Origin: Burhinus oedicnemus
Lineage: Eukaryota > Chordata > Aves > Charadriiformes > Burhinidae
NCBI GenBank assembly: GCA_008921705.1
Contig: VFFE01006872.1
Location: forward strand, 546,100-610,099
Length of the DNA stretch: 64,000 nt
Direction of reading: 5' to 3'
This document shows positions 49,005 through 61,930 of the stretch, piece after piece; position 1 is the stretch's first letter; the number at the start of each line of letters is the position of its first letter. Made by a program: the position numbers and the translations under genes. The notes under the pieces were generated by a model. The model did no database searches and was not told where the DNA came from. It saw only the letters and a list, made by a program, of their open reading frames with translations.

Positions 49005-52000
49005 GACATGCAGTTCAAACATTCTATCACTTAAATTTTATTTTTTATTTTATTCTAAATGTAATTTAGACTATCTTCTGCTCAGTGCTGACTGAAATAT
49101 TTTATCTTCCTTTCTTTTCTGTGTCAAAGCATCAAACTATCCTATGAGAGAAAAAAAGATGTTTTGATTGGTACTAGGCAGCAACTGCCCTTAATGGTTT
49201 TAAAAATAACACTTTTTGGTAGAATAGAAGGATATTTAAATTATGATATGTCATATTATGACATGTCGGTATTAGTCAGTGCATAATTCTATTGATTAGT
49301 CATGAAATAACAGGAAAATATGAAGTAAGAGAACTTCCATAAAATAGAATATATTTTAAAATGAAAATTTGAAGTCCTAAAATTGACTCTGGAAACTAGA
49401 TAGCTCTTAATTCTTATTTTCCTCCAGATAGTCCATTTATTGAGAAATTGCTGAAATATTTGGTTTTATTCTTGGATCAAACCCAAATTCGCAAATGTCA
49501 AACTTTGGTGGGAGAAGTTCTGAGTTTCAATCAGCTCTGAAATGAATGTACGCTGTTGGAACTACACTCTTAAGATGATCTCAGGTAATTTTGTTTTTCT
49601 TGTCCATATTTTATGATTTCATGCTGCTATACAAATATTGCATAATTTCAATGATTGTGATACATGGAGAATTTTACTTTTGTGAAACTTGCCTGTAGAG
49701 ATTTTACGAGTAGAATAGAGATTTATTTAGAATTTAAAACTGTTAAAAAGCTCTGTACAGCATTTGAGACACAAGATCACTTTTGCCTAAGTTCCTTTTG
49801 ACAGTAAGAGAACATAAGCATGAGCCTACAGATAAGCAGCTGATCATGCTGGAAAGGCAGCCATGTTCCCCTGACCTCTCCATTCCACTGAAATGCTCGT
49901 GGTATTAATGCCACTGCAGTTGCATGCTGTGCCAGGTTGATCATCTGAAAACCAACCTAACAGGAAAAAAAAGAGCTGTTTGCAGATGAATTGGTTCCCT
50001 GATCTGACTCTTTGGCTGCTTGATTGCTTGGTGCACGAAAGCCCTGGGCAGGGAGCATGCTGACACGCTGTAGGGTAAAGGCAAGAGCCAAGCAGCCTCA
50101 GCCAGTGGCAGCATAGACTTGTATTGGATTAAAGTAACCATGTAAGCACAGCCTGAGTAACTTCAAGCTCTGTTTACTTGTGTACATAAGACTGTTTGGG
50201 CATACTGGTTCCTGGCTAACAGAACCAAGTACATACAACGCCGGTGAGAGCAATGGTTACAGGTAAACATAACACCTGTTTCCTCCACCTCCAAACAAAC
50301 AATTCCAACGTATGTATCCTTTTATGGCCAAAAAATGTGAGCATTGAGAATGCAAAAATGGGAGTACCATGTAATAGTCAATGTCTATCTACTTTTAATT
50401 CTCACCCCATCCCTCTCCTGTGACAGCGCCTGGTGAATTCAAACTACTGCCTGCATGTCTATTAGATAGCGCCCCATGCAGTGTACATGAATGGAGAGTG
50501 CTGACGAGCCCAAGCCCTGTGTATACATGGAAAAGCAGCTGCTGATCTAAGCAGACAGGGCCTTGTAGTTGTCAGGATGACCACAAGGTTTGCTTAGCTT
50601 CATCTCTGAGCACTGGGGCCACTCCTTGTCCCTGCCTGCATAGTGGTGAGAGAATGGGAGTGTTGTCTCAGCAGCCTCGGTTGGATTTTGGAGTTTCTAG
50701 TGACTGTGAGCATTTTACCCTTGGATGCTAGCAGCTGGGACAAGTCACAAATGCCTTGCAGAATGTCCAAGGAGACATTTCAATGAGGACATGCTCTCAG
50801 TTTACTGTTCTGGATCCTCTCAGCTTAACAGTTACCACACTAGGCCTGGAAAGTTTGAGTCATAAGACCGGTACTCAAAATATTTTATCTACCATCACAT
50901 TAAAACACATTAAATGCACTTACAGTTAATGGTGTTAGCTGAATAGCCTCATTGGAATTGCGTTCCAGGTTTTTGGTACAGTCAATCCACCCTGTTTCTG
51001 GCACTGCAGTTGAATGTCATAGCCTTTACCCCTTCACACTCCTCCAAGCTTGTCCCAGCTATTTCTCACACCTCACTGCGTAAAGAACTTATTTTGTCTC
51101 TGATTTGATGGCATAATTGTGTGCATGAGTACTCCTTAACCTGTTCCAATCAAAGTGAGTCTACTGTGGCAGCAAAACCCTACTGTATAAACTGTTTAAA
51201 TTAACTTAGCTTATTTTGACTGAGCTGGCAGAGGGAAGAGGACAACAGGAGGTCAGCGATCAGTAGTGACTTCTGTGATGCTGACTTTGAAATGAGGTGA
51301 CCAGTGCCTTTTCCCAGCTGTGCCTGCACCTCTGCTTATGTAGGAAGCTGAAATGATAATCTCTCTGCATTGTTCTGCAGGCCATTTCTTCTACAGCCAA
51401 AATATCTTAGTTCTTTGACTGCATTCAAACCCTGAGTCAGGGTACCCTGGACTTATCTGAAGTGGCACGCATAGCCCTTTGCTGAGCTGATGCAGTTCTG
51501 GCAGTGTTATGCAACAATGAAAGACAGTTTTCCCCTGCACTGTGCACTATTTATGAGCATTAAATTTTGCTTGACATCATATAGCTGCTGTCCATCCCTC
51601 TGGAAAATCTTATTGCCTGACTAACCTAAATAACTATGCACCATTTGGAAATGTTACTGCCACCCTGCCTAATTCCCTTTCCAGGTCATCAGTGCCTGTG
51701 TTTAAAGACAGCAAACCTAGCATGGCACTGGAAGGGTCTCATTGCTACCTTTGGCCATGAGGAAATTGACTCTTGATTTTTACGTCATTGCTTCCTGATT
51801 TTTAGATCATTTTTGCCACATGAGATTACCTGGTCTTGCAGCCTAGGATCACTTTGTGTCTGCAGAGCATGGACACCTGAGTGAAAGTCACTCCATTACA
51901 ATGGCATAGAGATCCGTGGCAGATCAGCTGATGAATACTGCCTCATTAAACTGCAATGACTCTATCACATCCACCCCACACCTGTAGTGATTTCTGCAGT

Positions 52001-55000
52001 GCCTTTGTTGGCAGTCCTTATAGTGCATGCAAAGCTTTGTCAAATGGTTCTCCAGTGCCTTTACCAATATGTTCTAAAAAACAGATGACACATGATTTTT
52101 GTAGGACAGAAACCACATTTGTGAGAAATGACAATGTCTGAGTGATCTTCTGGGGACATCTTGTTCTCTTTTTAAACTATTTTAACCTGTGAGGCCTAGT
52201 GGTGTGTAAGTCAGCTCATCAGCTTTCTGAAAAAAAGGTACAAAACTGTGCTGTTCTCCCAGTCACTGAAACAGGGACTATTTTTAATGAGTTTACTTAT
52301 TTCTGTAAGAACCTGACTTGATTTCACCCAGAATCATGAAGGTAAACCTAGAAAGTGGGTGCTTTTTAAACTCATTCCTATGCTCTAGCATAGTCTAGTT
52401 GATTTGTTTTAATACTTCATGCTATTTATTTTTCAAACTCAATTTTGGCTCTTCTGATTTCCCTCTTGTTTTTTGTTCACAGTCATTTATCATTGCCTTC
52501 ATTATGACTGGTTTTCCAAACATGCAACTGCATGCTAGTCCAGGCTGAATAGCCTCTTGAATTTTCCCATTTAAGCCATATGTTATTTCCTTGGGGCCTT
52601 TTATTAATGAACCACCATTGGTGATGATTCTGTGTTGGCCCCAGGTGGCTTGTGTCTTTTCCCTCTCTAATTTCAATGATTTGTGAGTCTGAACACAGTA
52701 CCTCTCCAGCTTCCCCTCCTCCCCCAGCTTCATGTAACAATTATACATTTATGAATGCATTTGTCATAGTTGATTATCTAGGACTTACAACATGCTTGTT
52801 TCACAAGTGTCATTTCTACTCTATTGTTCCTTAGGTCCTTGTTCTCATTTGCTTGGAAGCAAGACAGAACAACCAATTACTGTCAGCTGCTTTACGATTG
52901 AAATGAGGGGGACCAGCTTTCTGAACTGTTCCAGGAGATGGAGCAGAGCTGGTGCACTTTACCTTGATGAAGAATCTTCCTGAAGTTTATATATGGTCTC
53001 ACAGCAGTGTGAAGGATGACTGTAGAGAAGGCAGCTTAGTAGCTAGGAAAAGTCACCTCAAAGTCAAATGGTCAGAACTGGATTGAGAACTTAACTGAGT
53101 GCCATTTATTTTCATTATAAGGTTGCAGAAGATGTTTGGAACTAGACCTTGCTGGCTAACTGTCACCACAGACCTTTTAAAGTTCACTTTGCAGAATGCA
53201 CATATTCATTTTGCAGGTGGATTTGCATATTCTAGCTTGGCAATTGCACACACAATTAGATGGCTGATTATATGTGAGCAATTCACCGAGCTGTTATCAT
53301 CTCGCTTTTGCTCAGCAACTGAGAAACTGCAGGCAGGTATCATTGTAAGAACTGGATAATTTACTGAAAAATTCTTTTAGTTCTGGCATATTCCCAGTCA
53401 CCCTTTGCAGCCTGTGAAATCAAGAAGCGTGTCAGCTGTCTAAAAGATGCCTATATTTTGACTCTCAAATTCAGCCATGTTTAACATCAAATCAAAATTG
53501 CCTAATTATAGGCCTGCCTACTACGGTGGCTTAACTAAAGTCCTGCTTGTGTGCATGAGAACATTTTCGTGAGTGCATGTGGCCTGGTTTTCACGGGTGC
53601 AGGACACCGAGAAGACAGGTCATGAAATTCTGGGTTTAGCCTGACTCCGCAAATTTATACCGCAGTCAAAACACGCTTAGGCTGAGAAGAAACGTGCTCT
53701 GGCAATTCCTTGTCCTGATGAGTTTGCCTGAGGTGAGGTGTCTTTCAGAAGGAGTTAGTTCCTCAGATGCTTTCCCACCTCTGCGTGTTTTCACTGATTC
53801 CAGGCTAAAGGCTTTTTGTAGCTCTGTGGCAGAGGTGAGGCTTGCTGCTGTAGGATTATTTGTGTATGAAGCAGCGGGGGCTGCAGGGCAAGGTGGGTAA
53901 TTTTGGCTTCTGATGTTCCTCCTTGGCCATCTGTAGGTGCCAGTGTGTCATTTGATCTAATTCATGGGAATGCTGTCTGAGATAATCGATCACAGTTTTC
54001 TTGAATATGCTCAGCAGGCAAAGAGATCTAGTGCAGATAAGGTGTGCCTTGTTTACTCCTTAACCAACTGGCTGTACCAAAGGGAAGTGGTGCTCCTTCA
54101 GGTACTGCAAGCTGCTCCTCAGACCCAAGGGATTCAGAAGCATCCATCTTGTCTGAATTTTTCATGTTGTTCAGTAGGAAAACTACAAGTTCAGATTTCC
54201 CTTACAGCTGAGCCTTTACTAAGGCAAAATGTAATTAGTCTGTTTATTGCTTCTTTATGGCCTGATAAATAGCTATCACAGCAAATGGATTAGGTCTTGC
54301 TAATGCTGGATTTTTTCGTTTTCCTTTTTTTTTTTTTAATGTGTGTGAGAAATCTCAGGCCTTACATCCCCTCTCTTAGCTGGGGGTTTTTCTAAATGAA
54401 TGAGGTATCACTTGAGGTTGAAACCTAAACTGCTTCTCCCCTCCCTTACCCCCAAGGAGGGGGGACTAGTTGGATTAAGCTAATCCTCTTGACTCGAAAC
54501 CTCATTGACTTGGATATTAAATGACATTCCAGATGGGACCACACTAGGAGCTCTGTGCTCTGTTCTGGGCATCACAATACCAGAATGGGCCTCTTCTCAC
54601 TTCAGTTTCTCTTGTAATGTGGGCTGTGCGGTGCTGTAGGGCAATGTTTGACCTAAAAATGAAGGAATTATTTTCATATGTCCCCAAGAGTGGCACTTTC
54701 AGCCATGGTGAAGTAGTGTCATCTTAAAACAATTGATTAGAAGAAGTGGTGGCATCTTTCCCAGAAACTACTCCCTGGCATGAAACTGTAGGATGTTTCC
54801 TTGATGTAGCAGACTGCATGTGGGAATTGCAAGGGTACAGTGGGCAAGTTGAGTTTGGATTGCTTTCAACTAGCTGAACCTAGGAAATGAGCTGGGAACT
54901 GACTGCATCTGACTTGGTCAATGCAGACAGTGAGTAGAAATGAATGGAGAAGGACTACAAACTTGTTGAGTTTTTCTTTTCTTTTATTTTTTTTTTTTTT

Positions 55001-55149
55001 AAATGCTTTTCTGAGCTCGCCTAACCACATGCTCTGGACGTCCAACCAGCCAGGTAACCTCCTTATCAGGTGTGGGCTAATGGAAAGGGCTGTGAGGGTT
55101 TTAGCTCAGTAACTAGTGTTTGTCCGTGTGGCCTGGGCCAAATGCCACA

Positions 55150-55310
55150 CGGCTATGTGGCAGGCTCAAGCCATAAACTGTAAGGTGCTTAGGGCAGGGA
55201 TGTGGACTGAAACTGGGTCTACTGTACACCAGCAGTTTTGTGGTTGAAATCTGCAAGGCTCCTCTGCCTTGTGATGGGTGCTTCCTGAAACAGAGAAGCA
55301 GACCTTCCCT
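55150..55310 (+). repeat. Possible old amniote SINE/LINE tail
   Basis: It contains ACTGTAAGGTGCTTAGGGCAGGGA and then ACTGTACACCAGCA. This resembles the widespread reptile/bird repeat tail of the TGTAAGCTCTTTGGGGCAGGGACTGT...TGTACAGCGCCTAGCA type. By-eye match only. Confidence 0.35.
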
Positions 55311-56433
55311 TGTTTCACAAAGTGCCATCCGCATTTATGGTGGCAGGCAAATAATGCAGAGCAGCCCCTCGAGGTGTTTTCATGGGGCTTCTGAGTGGTG
55401 GAGTAGCTGCAGGCAGACAACACAAACAGTTATTCTGCTCTCTGCACCCATGAGCAAGTTGGTGTGAACTCATGCCAGTGCATCTGGGCTGCCGCTAAGC
55501 AGGGGTAATATTTTTGGCTGGGACAGCGTGGTACGTGTAATCTTATTTTAAGATTTGCTCTGCTAAACATTTAGATTCCCTTATTGGGACTATTGAGAAA
55601 ACAGAAGCTTAATCTCCAGGGAAATGCAACATTTCCATGGGGCTGAACCACCTTCCCTCATTCCCTCCTTCCTTCTTTACTCCCTCCTCCCTTGTCTGCT
55701 TCGCAGCATGCTGTGGAGTGAGTTCAAAAACACACACTGCGCAGAGAAAGTGAAACTGTCAATGCATTAAAATGGGTAGCCCAGGGTAGTAAAACGTGGC
55801 AAAGCCTAGCTGCAGGCAGCAAGGCAAGGAATTAGCCTCGTGCTGCTAAGAACTAGATGTGTTTTCCTACAAAAAGAAAACTGTAAATCTCTCTGTCTGT
55901 GATATGACAGAATTTCTCGCTGGGATGGAAATACAGTTACCAGGGGTGGCACAGCATCTGTGTCCCTCCTTGGCACTTGCTCTTGGACACATCTCCATGA
56001 CTGAACCAGGTTGTGAAAACCAGGTGTGGAGGGGAGGGTCTGTAGGCTCCGAGAAGTGCTGGCCAGTTTGCAGGGGATGACTGCAGAGAGCTTCAGCACT
56101 GCACCCACAGGTGGGAAACCTCCACACTGAGCTTTCTGTTTGCTTTTTGCCACGTAGTGGGGTGGCTGGGGGGGGAGGAGTTCGGGGAGCTGCGTTCAGG
56201 GTGCAAGGCTAACTCTCATATTCTGCCTGGGTGTGGTCTTTAGCTCAGGGGTGACAAATCTCTGGTGGTCTGTACACAGAGTGTGGTTCTGTAATTGTTT
56301 TACAGATGCTGAGGTGAATGTGTGCAAATTTCACATTTTCAGTGTCCCCTTGGTCCTCCTCCTTTTGTCTGGTCAAAGTGAACTGGCCTTCTCTGGCAGC
56401 AGAGCTAGGCTCAGCCTTGCTTCTCTGATCCGA

Positions 56434-56475
56434 ATGCTATTTGCTATCAGTTCAATGCTATTTGCTATCAGTTCA
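56434..56475 (+). repeat. 21-bp tandem duplication
   Basis: The unit ATGCTATTTGCTATCAGTTCA is present twice, back to back and identical, followed by a partial third copy (ATATCAG). The perfect identity suggests a recent slippage or duplication event. Confidence 0.9.
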
Positions 56476-58289
56476 ATATCAGTGCTGTTGCTAATCAGCT
56501 GTTTGCAGCAGCATTGAGCTGGATAACAGTTCCTAGCACCAGACTTGGCTCTCTGGGTTTGGGGTTGCATTGTATTCAGAATTTTTCTTTTAAAGCTGTT
56601 TTCACAAGCCATTACAGTCCAAGATGGCAGCAAGCTTATAAGAAAGATGATCCCATAAGATTTAACATTTACATGAACTCTCGTCTGTCTGCTTATGGTA
56701 TTTGCGGTCCCTGAACTCTATAAACATTTTACCTCTGATTCACGCTTGACCGAAAACTTATCTAGAGGCCTGAATCCTGCCTAGGCTAGCTCTTTGCCAA
56801 GTTCAAGCAACAGAAATTTTAAAGCAGGTTACTTAAAGACATGAATATGGACTTAACTACAGCAGCAGACCAGTGCTTTATTTCTGAAGCTGCCTCTTTT
56901 CACTGAAGGCCACAGACAAGACTGAAAAAATAAGGCTGTCCTTGGAAAGAATGCGTGTATTTCTGTTTGTCCTTATCTTCACCAGCGTAGCTGCTTAATG
57001 TCCAGAAAACTATCCTGTTCTTTTCAAAAAGATGGTTGTACTGTTTATCACAATGACTTTCTGTTGCAGAAAATTCCCCAGACTGGCTCTGGACCTCTTT
57101 GAGAAGTATTTCCTTTTACTAGTTCCAAATGTATGGAACTGTAATCTCATCAAGTGTGTGCTTATTGCTCTTGTATGGTATGGTGCTTGGTAACATGGGT
57201 ATTAATGTGGGTATTATTATCTTCTGATCAGCAGCAAAGCACAAATCTGTTGAGTAGCGAATTATTTTCTCCAACTGAACAGAGTTTTTCAATCTTTCTG
57301 TAATCCTGCTTTTAAATCTCATCAACCAGAATGACTTTTTTAATATCATTTGTATCTAGAAAATAACAGTTTTTCTCAGAGAGAGTAATAAGTTAGAAGA
57401 ATGCCATCAGTTTGCTACCTAAAGTGTGGCCATATCATCATACATACTTGTGCATACTCATACTGCAGTTTTCAAACAAAGTATCAGAATGGAAGGCCTT
57501 TATTAAATGACTCCCTATGTTTAAACTTTCAGCTAAATCCATTTCTGACCAATCTGTAACAGTATGACACAATGCAAACTATATGGGTTAGACGCAAGCT
57601 CTCTGAAGATGCTTTGCCTTCAAAAAGGTGATCAAGAGCAAATCTCAGTTTTTGGTGCAATTGGTTACAAAGTTCAAGTGCAGTTCAAGCATCATTCCAA
57701 TGTCAGTTCAATGGCATGGTACTCAAACAAAGAAAAAGGTTCTGAACCCAAAGGCTTACATTAGTTTTCTATTCACTCAGAGAGCTTGTTCTTCTCCCTT
57801 TGTACACCAGACTTGTTGGCTTAGATGTGTTGCATAAAATAACTGTGAAAAAGCTATGTTGACATCTAGATCAGTTATGCACACAGCTTCTCTGCTGACT
57901 GTGAACAAGTCATGGGGAATTTCAATGATGCTGTAAATTTCAGGTTAGTAGTGGGTTAGTAGCAAAACTGGAATGGTGAGCATGACCTACTGATTTTTCA
58001 TGTATTGTTTTATGTCCTTCCATCAGTTGTTGCTGTTCTAAGTCAATCCTTTCATCTTTATGATATGATAGTTATACTCAGTTTGGGATTAAGGCATAAA
58101 CTCAAATGGGTTTGTGTCCTCAGCCCATGGAATCATGATGATGCGCTGCCTGAAGACATGAATCTAGCATTTACCAGACCAGTGGTTTGTTTAGCCTGGT
58201 GTGTTGCCTCCAGCAGCTCAGCAGCCACTTAAAATACATGTTTGTATGTATTACACATCAAACCTGCTATGTGCAATGCCGGTAATAAT

Positions 58290-58470
58290 GCCTAACTCTC
58301 AAATAGTGCCTTTTGTCAATAGTTCTCAAAATGCTTTAGAAGTGTTGTCAATATTAATGTCCTGATTTTACAAAAGAGGAAAAGGAGACCTGGGGAAGTA
58401 GATAACCTAGCTGTGGTTGCCCTGCAGGCTGGTGGTATAGCTGGCAACAGAGCCAGCTGTCCAGGATCTT
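58290..58470 (-). repeat. MIR-like SINE relic (minus orientation)
   Basis: The plus strand reads AATGCTTTAGAAGTGTTGTC, then AATATTAATGTCCTGATTTTAC, AAAAGAGGAAAAGGAGACC, a GGTTGCCCTGCAGG-type segment and GGCAACAGAGCCAG. This is the order of a reverse-complemented MIR element from its 3' side through the tRNA-like core. It is diverged but colinear along about 170 bases. Confidence 0.55.
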
Positions 58471-58844
58471 CATCCTATGTCCATCCTATGTCTCTAAAGT
58501 GCATGGCTCTGAAACAAATGCTGATTAAAGCTGAATAAAGCGTACAGGCTACTGTTCACTCAGAAGATAGATAAAGCCAAATTCAGCACTGGTTGCACTA
58601 CCTTGTCAAATATACAGTGGGATTACACACGGTTTTTAACAGGATACAGTCTGTAGGGTAGGATTATTCCTCCAGAGATGAATCATAGCGTAGTGAGGGA
58701 GGCTGCTGCCTGGAGTCTCGTCACTTGTTGCTGAAGTGGTAATATGCATAAGGTACAAAACATGAGCTTGCAGGTGGTGGAACGACCCTGCCTGATAAAG
58801 AAAAGCCTTATGCTGGCCTAGTCCGGTGCAGACACTTGTCCGCA

Positions 58845-59145
58845 TTCTCTGCCACAAAGCATCTGTGTGATCCTGGGACAATCACTTATGCAGCCACAGG
58901 TGGTCATGAATGGTGTGTTCCTAATTTCCTGAATTACTTGCAAGCCTGGGGGCTCATTTGAGGAGCATGCAGAACTACTGCCAGTAAGTAGTATGCTACA
59001 GAAGGCAATTCCTGCCTATTTCAAACTGGGCACCCACTCTGACCAGACACTTTCATTGCTTCAGTTTCCTAACAAGGGAATAATATTGTCTGCCCTGCCC
59101 TCCGGGAAGTGTTGTGAAAATAAATGAATGGATGTTGTGCAAGCA
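58845..59145 (+). repeat. MIR-like or L3-like relic (plus orientation), interrupted
   Basis: CTCTGCCACAAAGCATCTGTG, TGATCCTGGGACAATCACTTA and, about 160 bases later, TTGCTTCAGTTTCCTAACAAG, GGGAATAATATTGTCTGCC and AGTGTTGTGAAAATAAATGA. These keep the order of the MIR/L3-type consensus (CTCTGCCAC...TGTGTGACCTTGGGCAAGT...CCTCAGTTTCC...GTTGTGAGGATAAAT). The inserted middle is unexplained. Confidence 0.5.
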
Positions 59146-59929
59146 GAGAGATCCAGATTTTCAAAGGTGTTTATTCAAATACAGACAAATATGTAGGGCA
59201 TTATACCAAACACTCCCAGCAATGCTGGTCCTAATTATTTAAAACTCCACTGAAACGTCTGTCTGCATTCTTGGGCTCCGGAAGAAACTATTGAGTCTTT
59301 ATGCCTTGGAAATGCTAACACTGTGAATGCCACAGAAAAGGAAATCAGTAAGGAAGTGAATAAGCATGTATTTAAGGATATAAGCTGAAGGAAATTTACT
59401 GTGAGAGGTAATGACTTTCTTCAGAGACAATTTGAATTGTGTGCTGTAAGTAATGTTTGCCAATGCTGAGTGGTTATGGGAAAACAAACTAGTGAATAGG
59501 TGTTTCTTAAGAGAGTGTGGCCCATTCCACGTGTGGATTGAGGCATGGGGATGAAAGAAGGATAGCATGTGATTGTGTTGTTAAAAGCTGTTATCTGAGC
59601 ATATAGATATGAGAGAGGTAATTGAGGGTTTTACAACAACGCTGTGAGTTTTGAACACAGCCATTTTGCGTGCAAATTTCTTGGTTGCTTGGAAAAAAAG
59701 GGAGGTGATCCTGGGTTCAGCACTCCGAATGCTAAGGCTGGAATGTTTAGCTATGCAGGGTACCTGTACAGTGTGTGCAGACACTTACAGTAACAAATAG
59801 TGGTAGGCAGCTGCTATTCCCAGTCTGGACCAACTGCAACGTGTCTCACAGGTGCACTGGGAAGGTGGGCTGTGAGTACCTTCAGTTCTGCTCAGCACTC
59901 ATCTACATGGCAGCACTTCGGCATTGCTT
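59146..59929. other. Short intergenic stretch, nothing recognised
   Basis: No exon or clear repeat was seen. The open frames (up to 89 codons) look random. Confidence 0.5.
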
Positions 59930-59977
59930 TATAGAATCAGAGAATCATAGAATGGTTAGAGTTGGAAGGGACTCCAC
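59930..59977 (-). repeat. CR1 LINE extreme 3' end (minus orientation)
   Basis: TATAGAATCAGAGAATCATAG followed by AATGG and GTTGGAAGGGACTCC is the reverse complement of the avian CR1 3' end (compare the plus-strand end at 63560-63596). Only about 48 bases are recognisable, so it is a heavily 5'-truncated insertion. Confidence 0.85.
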
Positions 59978-60830
59978 CTTTCCCTTGTCCTTCCTTGGGT
60001 CCTCTCCTCACTGACCCATCCTCCCACCCTGTCCCAGTCTCTCCTCAAAGGTCTTGACTTGATTCTGTGGCCCTGCTTGTTCTCCTCACTTGGAAAATTT
60101 GCAATTCTCTTCTCGTCCTCAGGAATTGCTTTTGATGCACAGCATACTCCAGTTCTCTCTCTGATATCTCTCCTCCTATGATTTTTATTTGTGCCCTGCC
60201 TCCATGCTACAGCCCTGTCTTACATCCCCCGTTTTTTATACATTGTAGTCACCTTCCTTGGGCTTCTCCTTCAGTCTTGGTCTTCTCCTGTTCCAGACCC
60301 TTCCTCTCTGACTTCTTATCTCAGTTTCTTTGCCTGAACAGGCTCATGTTTCTCAATGTTGTGTATGCCCAGAACACCGGTAACATCTAACTCCCCTTTT
60401 TTCCCTCTTCTTTCTTTGACCTCTTCTCCCCAGCTGCTCCTCCTCCTAGGGTCTCTCTTGTCATTTGCTGCCAGTGTCTGTTTCCTCACCTTTAAGCTTC
60501 ACATCCATTTCTGTGTCTCCCCTTCAACTGTTTCTCTGTTTCCTTCTATGGCTCCAGCTCCTGCCCCTAGCAGGGCCAGATCCCTTGTCCCCTCCATCCT
60601 TGTGGCTGCTAGTCACATGCTCTTTGCCTTGTGGTCCCAGCTCCCCCTTCCCATGCTGTCTCCAGCTCCTAATCCAAGGAGCTCCTTTCCCAATGTGCTC
60701 TAGTCCTTTCCTCCAACTCTCCATCACAATTTCTCTCATATTGTCTCTGGATCTCAATATTCTCTTTTTTCTTCTCCCAACTCCTTTTCCTCTTTTCAGT
60801 GTCTGAGTCACTGTGTTGGATGCCAGCAGG
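59978..60830 (+). repeat. Pyrimidine-rich (CT) low-complexity stretch
   Basis: For about 850 bases the plus strand is dominated by T and C in irregular TCC, CTC and TTC patterns, without a clean repeat unit. It begins directly after the CR1 3' end. The long open frames here (104-115 codons, both strands) are a by-product of the composition. It could be a decayed pyrimidine microsatellite or part of an unknown element. Confidence 0.6.
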
Positions 60831-61636
60831 GGCAGCATGAGAATGTAGCAAATCAGTTTCCTGCTCTCAGGTCCAGTGCCCGACCTCCCGCCAGCCTGGA
60901 AAAGCCAAAAGCTGCCTTTGCAGGTTTTCCCTGGTTGTATCTAACAGCCTAAATAACACTAAGAACTGTGGAAGGAACAGGTTCACAGAAGAAGAGGAAA
61001 GGTTCAGAAAGAACTGCTAGAATCATTAGCTGCTGAAATTGAGGAAGTCTCTGCTAAGGATGTGTGAAGTGTGGTTTCTCTGATTTGTAATTAAATTCAC
61101 TTGGACTTTTATGGCAGAAGGTAAAAGCCGTAACACAGATGATAGGCTAAGTTTTAGGCTTCTGCTAAATTTTAACATCCTTTCCAGTGGTATGGGAGTA
61201 GTAAAGCTCTTCAGATGAAAGTTTTTGCTTTAAGTGGTGAGATAATTTAATCAACTCCAAATCTCATTCTGGAAAACAGCAGAGTGATTTTGGCTGAACA
61301 TTTCAAAACAAGTAATAGACAGAATTCCATCTGAGTTTAGTGCCTGTCATAAAAACTTTCATCCCAGTTAAAGTTTCACTAAGTGATGGGTGCACAAAAG
61401 CGAGGTGTTATCACAAACACGGTGTGCTGTGTCACTAGTTGGCAGTTCCTACTAACCCCAGTTGGACTTTGTTAATATCGTTTCATTTTCTAGCTTTCCC
61501 CTTTGCAAAACTATTAGCATTAGAAATGCATCTTAGAATTTGGCCTTCAAAAATCATGGCATTGAGTGGTACTGGCTGCCTACCAGGCTATGTGTGTGAC
61601 AATTTTTTTTTTTTTTTTATCCTGTTTGGAATTTGG

Positions 61637-61930
61637 TAAATTTATAAGATCTCCCCACACCCTTTCTCTGCAGGAGTCACTTAATTTCTTTGTGAGCTTT
61701 GCTGCTAAACTGTGCATAATTTGGGGTTTTCATTGTTCTTACCCTGCTTTTGAAGTTGCTTTGTGATTTTTGAAAAGATGTTAATTTTCCTTTTGTTGTT
61801 TTCTGTTGGCCACTTAATCCTTTCCCATTCTAATTGTTATTCTTACTGGTCTCCTCGAACTTTTCTGTTGTTTGAAATGTCTGTCATCTAAAACTTGCCT
61901 TTGTTCTCCCAACAATGATTTTGGGAGCCT
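61637..61930 (+). repeat. Unassigned dispersed repeat, copy B
   Basis: Colinear with copy A at 27777-28090 in the same orientation; shared blocks are described there. A run of T (about 61602-61618) precedes it. Similarity fades after TTTTGGGAGC. Confidence 0.5.

Larger units (their letters stand above)
44451..58289. other. Intergenic stretch with no recognised gene
   Basis: About 13.8 kb of mostly unique-looking sequence. Two exon-like stretches with good GTAAG donors occur (ending at about 45859 and 46555), but they show no recognisable protein. The longest frame is 172 codons (47066-47584, plus). A short hairpin at 48963-49004, a 21-bp tandem duplication at 56434-56475 and a possible old repeat tail at about 55150-55310 are listed separately. 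A T run lies at about 47922-47938. Confidence 0.5.

Noticed and set aside
49248..49264. 17-base near-palindrome ATGTCATA/TATGACAT
   Set aside because: AT-rich palindromes of this size are expected by chance, and nothing around it suggests a function.
60356..60806. Frames of 113-115 codons
   Set aside because: They come from the pyrimidine-rich composition, which lacks stop codons, and overlap each other in different frames.
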